DNA from: Anaerolineae bacterium
Lineage (GTDB): Bacteria; Chloroflexota; Anaerolineae; Aggregatilineales; Phototrophicaceae
NCBI GenBank assembly: GCA_028284565.1
Contig: JANQRM010000379.1
Location: forward strand, 1-8,992
Direction: 5' to 3'
Length of the DNA: 8,992 bases
Positions 1 to 6,425 of this stretch are shown here, piece by piece. Position 1 is the first letter of the stretch, and every line of letters starts with the position of its first letter. Both the position numbers and the translations under genes were made by a program. The notes under the pieces were generated by a model that saw only the letters and a list, made by a program, of their open reading frames with translations, ran no database searches and had not been told where the DNA came from.

Positions 1-1
1 A

Positions 2-397
2 GTGGTGTTACCACAAGCATTTTTGGCGACAGACGAATTGCTTCGACGTGGGACGCGACTGCTTAAGGGAATGACGTTTGATGAGCTTGCCATCCAACGC
101 AATATTGAACGCTATGGCATCTTCGCGGCGACGGAACGCTTGTTGATGGATGCGGTGCGGGCTGGTGGGAATCGGCAAGAGCTTCATGAGGTGATTCGCC
201 AGCAGAGTTTGACGGCGTGGGGTGCGATTCGAGAAGGTAGGGATAACCCATTGGCAGAATTATTGGTCAATGAAGCACAATTTTTAGCAGTATTATCACA
301 AGAAGCTATTCAAGAATCCCTTAATGTTGAAGATTATGTTGGGGATGCACCCATTCGGACGAAGAGACTAGTAGACAAAATCCGCAATATATTGTAG
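2..397 (+). CDS. purB: Adenylosuccinate lyase, C-terminal part (5' end outside window)
   Basis: This is the last 131 codons of an adenylosuccinate lyase, the enzyme that releases fumarate from SAICAR and from adenylosuccinate in de novo purine synthesis (cytosolic, homotetramer). The visible part is the C-terminal helical domain. It contains the family stretch around residues 56-85, with G-x-x-R-Q-E-L-H-E-V-I-R followed by the S-L-x-A-W segment and E-G-R-D-N-P-L, and the L-L-x-G-M segment near residues 20-24. The catalytic SSxMPxKxNP signature would lie upstream and cannot be checked. The frame is open to the left edge, so the GTG at base 2 is an internal valine codon, not a start. It ends in TAG. 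The extended C-terminal domain resembles the clade shared by eukaryotes and some bacteria, which is an impression only. No nearby gene is a purine gene. Confidence 0.85.
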   Translation: MVLPQAFLATDELLRRGTRLLKGMTFDELAIQRNIERYGIFAATERLLMDAVRAGGNRQELHEVIRQQSLTAWGAIREGRDNPLAELLVNEAQFLAVLSQEAIQESLNVEDYVGDAPIRTKRLVDKIRNIL

Positions 398-401
398 ACT
401 T

Positions 402-427
402 TGAACCAATATGACCTGTATTGACCT
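402..427 (+). repeat. Three in-phase 10-bp direct repeats (TGAACC, TGACCT, TGACCT)
   Basis: TGAACC at 402, TGACCT at 412 and TGACCT at 422 are spaced exactly 10 bases apart, one per helical turn. They lie just after the purB stop and about 46 bases upstream of the best promoter candidate. Such in-phase arrays often bind a response regulator or other dimeric activator. That role is inferred. I do not recognise the motif as a named box. Confidence 0.4.
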
Positions 428-472
428 ATTTTAGCAACTTATACACTATTTAATTTTGTTTAACATCCTTTA

Positions 473-501
473 TCGACAAATAAGGGATTATTTGGTTTAA
501 T
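473..501 (+). promoter_or_regulatory. Candidate sigma-70-type promoter for the ABC exporter pair
   Basis: TCGACA (473-478, five of six to the -35 consensus) is followed 17 bases later by TTTAAT (496-501, five of six to the -10 consensus). A TGG at 493-495 fits an extended -10. Transcription would start near 508, leaving a leader of about 120 bases before the start codon at 632. This is the best-spaced match in the purB/exporter gap. A weaker alternative, TTGACC (421-426) with TACACT (442-447), has only 15 bases of spacer. Confidence 0.45.
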
Positions 502-559
502 AGGTAGACTGAATATTCCTCGCACAAATATAGTTATTTGAAAACGCTTCTTTGTCCTC

Positions 560-593
560 AAAACGCCACCGATTCGTCGTGTGGTCGTTTTTT
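560..593 (+). terminator. Hairpin plus T-run: intrinsic terminator of purB or leader attenuator
   Basis: AAAACG (560-565) pairs with CGTTTT (586-591) and CCAC (566-569) pairs with GTGG (581-584), with a single bulged T at 585 and an 11-base loop. The right arm runs into six T (588-593). This is a ten-pair stem of moderate GC. It lies 38 bases before the exporter start codon, too close for another promoter after it. It therefore either ends purB readthrough with the exporter promoter upstream of it, or attenuates the exporter message. Confidence 0.45.
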
Positions 594-618
594 GTCTCAA
601 CAGTATTTACCCAAGCAT

Positions 619-624
619 GGGAGG
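619..624 (+). promoter_or_regulatory. Ribosome binding site GGGAGG fixing the start at 632
   Basis: GGGAGG ends seven bases before ATG 632. It overlaps the in-frame ATG at 617, which has no such site of its own. This settles the exporter start at 632 rather than at 617 or at the GTG at 581. Confidence 0.75.
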
Positions 625-631
625 CAAATCC

Positions 632-2476
632 ATGGATCAATCTGCCATACAAGTCTGGAAACGGGTCATGGGGTATCTGCGCCCTTATTGGAAATGGGCG
701 ACTGTTGCGTTTATTGGACTTGTCGGGGGCAACATCTTAGCGGTGGCTGTGCCAGCTATCCTGCGGGATGTGATTGATGTCGGGATTGAGCAAGGTGATA
801 GCAACTTTATGCTCCAAGCGGGCTTGCTGGTTCTGTTGCTTGGTGTGATACGCGGGGTGATGGGCTTCTTCTCACGTTTCTTTGGGGAACGGCTCTCGCA
901 TTTTATATCCTACGACATTCGGAATGCGCTCTATAACAAGGTACAAAATCAATCCTTCACCTATCAAGATAACTCGCAAGTTGGGACATTGATTACCCGT
1001 GCAATTAGTGACGTCAATGAAATTCAACGCTACTTTGCCTTTGGGCTGATTGATGGCTTGAATACGACGTTGCTGTTCATCGGCGTCATGACGGTAATGT
1101 TTGCGAATAGTCCCTTGCTGGCACTCGTCTCCTTAGTGCCACTCATCCCGCTTGGCATGTTCTCTAGCCGATTTGTGAAGCAGATTCATCCTCGCTGGAA
1201 GCAGGTGATGGATCGCCAACAGCAACTCAGCAATATTCTGCAAGAAAATGCACTTGGCGCGCAGGTTGTACGGGTGTTTGCGCGTGAAGATTATGAGATG
1301 AAGAAGTTCGAGAAGCAGAATGCTAAGCTGTTTGAGGAACAATTGGGCTTTATTCAACAGTGGGTCTCCTATTTGCCCGCGAGTGCCTTTATTGCGGCGA
1401 GTACGACAGCGTTGGTGTTATTTGTCGGTGGGATTATGGAGCAGAACAATATCGGTGGCGTTACAGTGGGGTTGGTGGTGGCATTCAATGCATATGTGTT
1501 GCTCCTTGCCCAGCCGATGCGCTTCTTGGGCTTTGTGATTTTGCTGACGACGCAAGCTGTGGCAAGTGGTGAGCGAGTGTTTGAAATCCTCGACTCGCCA
1601 GAAACCATTGCCGATAAACTGAATGCCAAACCGATTAAACAGATTCAGGGGCATGTCGAATTTAAGGATGTGACCTTTGCTTATGAAGAGCGTCCTGTCT
1701 TGCAGAATATCAACTTAAAAGCTGAACCCGATCAGGTAATTGGAATTGTAGGCGCAACCGGGTCGGGGAAAACGAGCATCATCAACCTGTTACCCCGCTT
1801 CTATGATGTGCAATCGGGGCAGGTGTTAGTGGATGGTCAGGATGTACGCGATGTTGAACTGAGCAGTTTGCGGAAGCAAATCGGCATGGTATTGCAGGAG
1901 TCCTTACTCTTTTCTGCGACGGTGCATGAGAACATCGCCTATGGGAACCCTGATGCGACGCGAGAGCAGGTGATTGAAGCCGCGAAAGCCGCGAATGCTC
2001 ATGACTTTATCGAGGAATTCCCCAAAGGTTATGAAACGAAAGTTGGTGAACGGGGGGTGACGCTGTCGGGTGGTCAACGGCAACGGGTGGCGATTGCCCG
2101 CGCCTTGTTGATTGACCCACGCATTCTGATTTTGGATGATGCGACGAGCAGTGTTGATACACAGACTGAACACCTGATTCAAGAAGCACTCTCTCGATTG
2201 ATGGCAGGGCGCACGACCTTCATTATTGCTCAACGACTGACGAGTGTGTTGGATGCAGATATGATTTTGGTGCTAGAAGACGGGGAGATTGTCGAGCGCG
2301 GGACGCATCAATCCCTGATTGACATGGGTGGTGTCTATGCCAATATCTATACCTTGCAATTGGAAGAGCAAGAGAAAGCGCGGATGGGCGATATTCTGTC
2401 CGGTGAACTCAAGCTGACGGAGGAAGAAAAGCACAAAACATCCGAATTCAAAGCCATCTATAGCCCCAAGAGCTAG
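632..2476 (+). CDS. Heterodimeric ABC exporter subunit with degenerate ATP site (type IV, half-transporter)
   Basis: A 614-residue half-size ABC exporter: a six-helix membrane domain (roughly residues 22-310) followed by a nucleotide-binding domain (roughly 330-570). It probably pumps lipids, drugs or peptides outward across the cytoplasmic membrane. The substrate cannot be read from sequence. Visible motifs are Walker A G374-A-T-G-S-G-K-T381, Q-loop Q422, a perfect signature L478-S-G-G-Q482, and Walker B ending D502-D503. The catalytic glutamate after Walker B is therefore aspartate (D503), and the switch histidine is glutamine (Q534, in the I-A-Q-R-L segment). Both changes mark the degenerate partner of an asymmetric exporter, as in TM287 and BmrC. 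The tail after the NBD is about 40 residues, highly charged and probably coiled. The start is ATG 632, behind GGGAGG. The partner gene follows after 12 bases. Confidence 0.92.
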   Translation: MDQSAIQVWKRVMGYLRPYWKWATVAFIGLVGGNILAVAVPAILRDVIDVGIEQGDSNFMLQAGLLVLLLGVIRGVMGFFSRFFGERLSHFISYDIRNALYNKVQNQSFTYQDNSQVGTLITRAISDVNEIQRYFAFGLIDGLNTTLLFIGVMTVMFANSPLLALVSLVPLIPLGMFSSRFVKQIHPRWKQVMDRQQQLSNILQENALGAQVVRVFAREDYEMKKFEKQNAKLFEEQLGFIQQWVSYLPASAFIAASTTALVLFVGGIMEQNNIGGVTVGLVVAFNAYVLLLAQPMRFLGFVILLTTQAVASGERVFEILDSPETIADKLNAKPIKQIQGHVEFKDVTFAYEERPVLQNINLKAEPDQVIGIVGATGSGKTSIINLLPRFYDVQSGQVLVDGQDVRDVELSSLRKQIGMVLQESLLFSATVHENIAYGNPDATREQVIEAAKAANAHDFIEEFPKGYETKVGERGVTLSGGQRQRVAIARALLIDPRILILDDATSSVDTQTEHLIQEALSRLMAGRTTFIIAQRLTSVLDADMILVLEDGEIVERGTHQSLIDMGGVYANIYTLQLEEQEKARMGDILSGELKLTEEEKHKTSEFKAIYSPKS

Positions 2477-2481
2477 AGGAG
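2477..2481 (+). promoter_or_regulatory. Ribosome binding site AGGAG fixing a GTG start at 2489
   Basis: AGGAG begins immediately after the TAG stop of the preceding gene. It stands seven bases before GTG 2489 but only one base before GTG 2483, so 2489 is the better start. The arrangement suggests translation of the second exporter gene by reinitiation from the first. Confidence 0.65.
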
Positions 2482-2488
2482 TGTGCGA

Positions 2489-4300
2489 GTGGCTGTCAAG
2501 CGAAAATCGAAGCATCATGAAGACGAGAAAAAGTTAGCTATCTATGAAATTGATGACCAACAATCTACTCGGAGCTTTGATTGGGAGGTGACTCGTCGGC
2601 TGGCGAGCTATCTCAATCCCTATAAAAAGAATATGGTCATTGCGATTTCGGCAATGATGCTGACCGTGATTGCGAATGTGGTGGGTCCACCAATTATTGG
2701 TTATGCAGTGGATGAGGGGATTCGCAAGAATGACTTGAGTGTGGTCGGCTTGGGTGTGATAGGTTATCTGGTGATACAGGGTTTTGGATTACTAGGTTTC
2801 CGAATTCAACTGGATAATATGGCAAAAACAGGGCAACGAGTGATTCAACAGTTGCGAGATGACTTGTTTGAGCATATTCAAGAGTTGTCGGTGTCGTTCT
2901 TTGCTAAGTATGAGGCGGGGCGGTTGATTGCGCGCGTGATTAGTGATGTCGAGACTCTGCGTCAAGCGATTACGTTTGCGGCGGTGGGGACATTACGCGA
3001 AGTGTTTATCCTCTTTGGTATCACGATTTCGATGTTTCTGATTAATGTGCCGTTGACCTTTGTTGCGCTGACGACATTGCTTGTATTGGCGATCATTGCG
3101 AATTTCTGGCGGATGTATGCGCGGAAAGCCTATTTGCGGGTGAGTGATTCCAATGCGAAGGTGAATGCGGAATTATCTGAGTCCTTTAACGGGGTACGGG
3201 TGACGCAAGCCTTTGATCGTCAAGCCCACAATTACATCCGATTTACTGAGGGGTTTAATCAAGAGAACCGCGATGCGAATGTTCGAGCGTCGTTGATTGC
3301 TGGTGTGTTCTTCCCCAGTATCGATTTGATTGGTGGAGTAGCAACAGGTGCGCTGATTTATATCGGCGGTGGCTTGGTGTTGGAAGAAAGCCTGACAGTA
3401 GGGGTCTTATTGACGTTTGTGCTGTATATCGACCAATTCTTCTTCCCAATTCGGATGTTGGCACAACGTTATAATTTATTCCAAGCCGTGATGGCGGCTG
3501 GCTTTAAAATTTTCCGTCTGATGGATACGCCGATTGACATCAAAGACAAGAATGATGCGTTGGATTTACCCCCGATTGATGGGCATGTGCGCTTCCATAA
3601 TGTCAACTTTGCTTATAATGCCGAAGATGGCTTGGTGCTGAAGAACATCGACCTAGATGTGCCAGCAGGAAGTACAGTGGCATTTGTGGGGCATACGGGC
3701 GCAGGCAAGAGTACAATGGTCAAGTTGATTATGCGCTTCTATGATGTGACGAAGGGCATGGTCACGATTGATGGCTATGATGTGGCGACGATTCATCAGC
3801 GGAGTCTGCGAGAGCAAATCGGTGTGGTGTTACAAGAGACGCATCTGTTTAGCGGGACGGTGATGGATAACTTGCGTTATGGTCGGCTGGATGCCACAGA
3901 TGACGAGGTGAAAGACGCGGCGAAAGCAGTGGGCGCGCATGACTTCATCATGCGAATGGAAAATGGCTATGACACGGAGATACGAGAGGGTGGGGCGATT
4001 TTATCCACCGGGCAGAAGCAATTGTTGTCCTATGCTCGTGCGTTGTTAGCAGACCCTCGCATCCTAATTCTAGATGAAGCGACAAGTAACATTGATACCC
4101 AAACGGAGCAACTCATACAACAAGCTCTGGATGTCCTATTGAAAGGACGAACAAGTTTTGTGATTGCTCATCGTCTGAGTACGATCACCTCTGCGGACAA
4201 AATCGTAGTGATGGATCATGGACGAATCACCGAAGTTGGCAATCATGATGAATTGCTCCAACAAGGCGGAACCTATCATAAGTTGTATACGATGGTCTAG
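2489..4300 (+). CDS. Heterodimeric ABC exporter subunit with catalytic Walker site (type IV, half-transporter)
   Basis: A 603-residue partner of the preceding half-transporter. It has a charged 40-residue N-terminus, six membrane helices (TM1 about 49-74, TM2 about 84-105, TM3 and TM4 about 163-201, TM5 and TM6 about 270-325) and a nucleotide-binding domain from about residue 365. Motifs are Walker A G401-H-T-G-A-G-K-S-T409, Q449, Walker B with D529-E530, and switch histidine H561, all canonical. The signature is altered: L505-S-T-G-Q509 instead of LSGGQ. In the dimer, this Walker site pairs with the perfect signature of the first subunit to form the hydrolysing site. The altered signature pairs with the D503/Q534 site of the first subunit to form the degenerate one. 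Known precedents are TM288, BmrD and LmrD. The start is GTG, and the gene is co-transcribed with its partner. Confidence 0.92.
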   Translation: MAVKRKSKHHEDEKKLAIYEIDDQQSTRSFDWEVTRRLASYLNPYKKNMVIAISAMMLTVIANVVGPPIIGYAVDEGIRKNDLSVVGLGVIGYLVIQGFGLLGFRIQLDNMAKTGQRVIQQLRDDLFEHIQELSVSFFAKYEAGRLIARVISDVETLRQAITFAAVGTLREVFILFGITISMFLINVPLTFVALTTLLVLAIIANFWRMYARKAYLRVSDSNAKVNAELSESFNGVRVTQAFDRQAHNYIRFTEGFNQENRDANVRASLIAGVFFPSIDLIGGVATGALIYIGGGLVLEESLTVGVLLTFVLYIDQFFFPIRMLAQRYNLFQAVMAAGFKIFRLMDTPIDIKDKNDALDLPPIDGHVRFHNVNFAYNAEDGLVLKNIDLDVPAGSTVAFVGHTGAGKSTMVKLIMRFYDVTKGMVTIDGYDVATIHQRSLREQIGVVLQETHLFSGTVMDNLRYGRLDATDDEVKDAAKAVGAHDFIMRMENGYDTEIREGGAILSTGQKQLLSYARALLADPRILILDEATSNIDTQTEQLIQQALDVLLKGRTSFVIAHRLSTITSADKIVVMDHGRITEVGNHDELLQQGGTYHKLYTMV

Positions 4301-4303
4301 CCA

Positions 4304-4435
4304 ATGCCTTATCAATATAGCCTCCCACTTCCACAGGATAGTCCCTATCGAGAGCGGATTAATCAATCCATTTTACGTTTACAAGAAGATGGGACGTATC
4401 AACAGTTGTTCACACGCTGGTTTGGGGGGAGTTGA
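4304..4435 (+). pseudogene. Relic of a family 3 solute-binding protein (C-terminal 43 codons)
   Basis: Read from ATG 4304, this frame gives 43 residues. The layout matches the C-terminus of polar-amino-acid ABC binding proteins (SBP_bac_3, GlnH-like): a Y-x-x-x-L-P-x-x-S-P strand, R-E-R-I-N-Q-S-I-L-R-L-Q-E-D-G-T-Y helix and turn, and a closing L-F-x-R-W-F-G. The rest of such a protein (signal peptide and both lobes) is absent, so this is a deletion remnant and cannot bind a ligand. It is in the same frame as the preceding exporter gene: TAG, one proline codon, then this ATG. No ribosome binding site precedes it, so independent translation is unlikely. It ends six bases before the convergent glycosyltransferase stop. 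The homology is by eye, but several family landmarks fall in the right order. Confidence 0.65.
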
Positions 4436-4441
4436 GGCTCT

Positions 4442-5374
4442 TTAATATCCCCACAATTCCCTAAGTGTGCGGATTTCAGCATTGCGATGTCTTGTACGGA
4501 CTTCTGACGACGAGAGTACATTGCGTAGGGTACGGAAACTGATTTTCCCCAGCAGTTCAATCGTAAATGCCAATTTTAGGATGATTACACCCAATCGATT
4601 GCCTCGTTTCCGATGATAGTGAATGGGGCTGTGATGATAACTTCGGACGCGAATATAGTGATAATTATTGGTGGTTGTTCCGCCGATGTGGACGACACTG
4701 GCATCAGGGACATAAACAGCACTTAAGCCCAATTCGCGAATGCGTTGACAAATATCAGCATCTTCCATGTAAAGAAAATAGTCTTCGTCGAATCCACCGA
4801 TGGAATCATAGGTCTCACGGAGCATGAGGAGGCACGACCCCTGTAGCCAATCCGCTTCGAAGGGCGAAGTTGCTGTTTGTATCTTCTGTGGATAATCACT
4901 ATACACCACTTTGGGGAAAAGGCGATCTAAACCCAGATATTTGATACATAGGCGAAGGATGGTGTATTCGGCACGAGCGATGTGCGCGATTGTCCCTGAT
5001 TCATCGGTTGTTTTTGGTGCGACAATGCCAATCGTGTCATCTTGTAAAAGAGTATCGCGTAAGGTCGTGATTGCATCTCCATTGATGAGAACATCGGGGT
5101 TGAGAGACAGAATAAGTTCGCCAGAACTGTGTTGCAAGCCAAGGTTATTGCCTCCACCAAAACCGCGATTTCTGTCGCTGTGGATAAACTTCACGTTGGG
5201 GAATTGCGCTTCTAAGCTCTCGACAAAGCCATTGGTTGAAGCGTTATCAATGACAATGATCTCTAAGTCGTGACTCTCAATGAGGGGATTGAGACTATTG
5301 AGGCAATTCACCACATCATCGTCTGGATTGTAAACCACGATGAGGACAGAAATGGTTGTCACTTGCTTATCCAC
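4442..5374 (-). CDS. Family 2 glycosyltransferase (rhamnosyltransferase/WbbL-like)
   Basis: A 310-residue GT-A glycosyltransferase. The N-terminal nucleotide-binding fold opens with S9-V-L-I-V-V-Y-N16 and continues with I-V-I-D43-N-A-S. The G-F-G-G-G-N-N-x-G segment (71-79) and N92-P-D-V95 follow; the latter is this subfamily's DxD equivalent for metal and nucleotide sugar. W176-x-Q-G-S and E204-D-A-D207 form the acceptor/catalytic region. The C-terminus is rich in Arg and His, with a short hydrophobic helix (about 265-277) that probably rests on the inner membrane. The GTG start lies five bases after the pseI stop with no clear ribosome binding site, so it is probably translationally coupled. 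As last gene of the nonulosonate operon it is a candidate for building the glycan that carries the sugar. However, CMP-nonulosonate transferases are usually not GT2, so it may transfer a neighbouring hexose or rhamnose. Confidence 0.85.
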   Translation of the reverse strand: MDKQVTTISVLIVVYNPDDDVVNCLNSLNPLIESHDLEIIVIDNASTNGFVESLEAQFPNVKFIHSDRNRGFGGGNNLGLQHSSGELILSLNPDVLINGDAITTLRDTLLQDDTIGIVAPKTTDESGTIAHIARAEYTILRLCIKYLGLDRLFPKVVYSDYPQKIQTATSPFEADWLQGSCLLMLRETYDSIGGFDEDYFLYMEDADICQRIRELGLSAVYVPDASVVHIGGTTTNNYHYIRVRSYHHSPIHYHRKRGNRLGVIILKLAFTIELLGKISFRTLRNVLSSSEVRTRHRNAEIRTLRELWGY

Positions 5375-5379
5375 GGCGG

Positions 5380-6417
5380 TTACTTAATCAAATCCCATGA
5401 GAGGGGCGTTCCTTGTTCGATATCTTGTGAGGCGGTTTTGCCAAGTACGTCGTCGTAATAGCGCGTGTGGAGTCCGTGCGATGGGCGGATTGAGCGAATG
5501 TTATCGGTCGTGAGTGGTTCACCTGCTTTTATATCTGCCACGACGAAGAGAGAACGTCGAAAGACTCGGCTGTTTTTCTCTTTGTCGGTTGGTCCATACT
5601 GAATGTTTCCAATGGCTTGTTCCGTCATGCGAATGGCATCAACCATCTGGCGGAATTCGTGCGGTTCCATTGAGAAAGAGCTGTCGGGTCCCGGATCATT
5701 ACGTGAGAGTGTGAAGTGCTTTTCGATAATCCGCGCGCCGAGTGTAACCGCGACAACAGGTGCTGTTGACCCCATCGTATGGTCGGATAGTCCTGCAACA
5801 ACAGCAAAGGCTTGTGCGAGGTGGGGAATGGTGGCTAAGTTGGCTTCTTCGAGTGGAGCAGGGTAGGAACTGGTGCATTTGAGCAGGGCAATTTGGTCGT
5901 TGCCTTCTTCACGAATGGCAGTGACAGCTTCATGAATTTCAGCAAGATTAACCATGCCGGTGGACATAATGATGGGTTTACCTGTTCGGGCGATGTATCG
6001 AATGAGGGGAATATCGCCATTTTCAAAAGAGGCGATTTTATGCACGGGAACATTCATCTCCTCCAAGAAATCGACAGCGGTGAAGTCAAAGGGTGTGGAG
6101 AATAAATCCATGCCTAAGTCATTGGCGACTTGCTTCAGCTTGGGTTGCCATTCCCACGGTGTATAGGCTTCGCCGTATAAATCGTAGAGTGTGCGTCCGT
6201 CCCAGATTGTGCCTTTGATTCGGAAATAATCCTTGTCACTTTGGATGGTTATTGTGTCTGGGGTATAGGTTTGAAGTTTGACCGCATCGGCTCCGGCTTG
6301 ATGCGCGGCTTCGATTATTTTGACCGCTTTGTCGAAGTCGCGGTCATGATTCGCGGACATTTCGGCGATAATATAAGTCGGTTGGTCGGACGCGATGAGT
6401 CGGTTGTTGATTTGCAT
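5380..6417 (-). CDS. pseI: Pseudaminic acid synthase
   Basis: A 345-residue NeuB-superfamily synthase. It condenses 2,4-diacetamido-2,4,6-trideoxy-L-altrose with phosphoenolpyruvate to give pseudaminic acid and phosphate in the cytoplasm. The TIM barrel starts with Y-I-I-A-E19-M-S-A-N-H-D25, then K47-L-Q-T-Y-T-P-D54. H213 (in G-L-S-D-H) and H234 (in E-K-H-F) have the same 21-residue spacing as the metal-binding histidines of meningococcal NeuB. A SAF/antifreeze-like domain fills about 287-345, opening with F-R-R-S-L. Segments such as the Y-F-R-I-K-G and W-D-G-R-T-L-Y-D-L-Y region follow PseI rather than NeuB or LegI. Length is normal and no key residue is missing. ATG 6417 is preferred. A GTG directly before it (6420) is an alternative, and neither has a strong ribosome binding site. 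The gene starts eight bases after the end of the PseG-PseH gene. Confidence 0.9.
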   Translation of the reverse strand: MQINNRLIASDQPTYIIAEMSANHDRDFDKAVKIIEAAHQAGADAVKLQTYTPDTITIQSDKDYFRIKGTIWDGRTLYDLYGEAYTPWEWQPKLKQVANDLGMDLFSTPFDFTAVDFLEEMNVPVHKIASFENGDIPLIRYIARTGKPIIMSTGMVNLAEIHEAVTAIREEGNDQIALLKCTSSYPAPLEEANLATIPHLAQAFAVVAGLSDHTMGSTAPVVAVTLGARIIEKHFTLSRNDPGPDSSFSMEPHEFRQMVDAIRMTEQAIGNIQYGPTDKEKNSRVFRRSLFVVADIKAGEPLTTDNIRSIRPSHGLHTRYYDDVLGKTASQDIEQGTPLSWDLIK

Positions 6418-6425
6418 CACTGTTT

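Noticed and set aside
581..631. Longer N-terminus for the first exporter subunit from GTG 581 or ATG 617
   Set aside because: GTG 581 lies within the leader hairpin and neither codon has a ribosome binding site, while GGGAGG is ideally placed for ATG 632.
1133..1357. Antisense and alternate-frame open stretches inside the exporter and sugar genes (this one as example)
   Set aside because: They lie wholly within well-supported genes, have no ribosome binding sites and show no recognisable domains.
632..4300. The ABC pair as the export system of the sugar operon (Wzm/Wzt-type)
   Set aside because: Each protein fuses membrane and ATPase domains as in drug/lipid exporters. The pair is on the opposite strand, with its own promoter and a relic gene in between.
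4424..4452. Hairpin between GGGGA and TCCCC as a bidirectional terminator
   Set aside because: Only about five pairs with a 17-base loop, and no T-run on either strand.
5380..6417. Sialic acid (NeuB) or legionaminic acid (LegI) synthase
   Set aside because: Residue patterns follow PseI, and the adjacent PseG-PseH gene is specific to the pseudaminate route.
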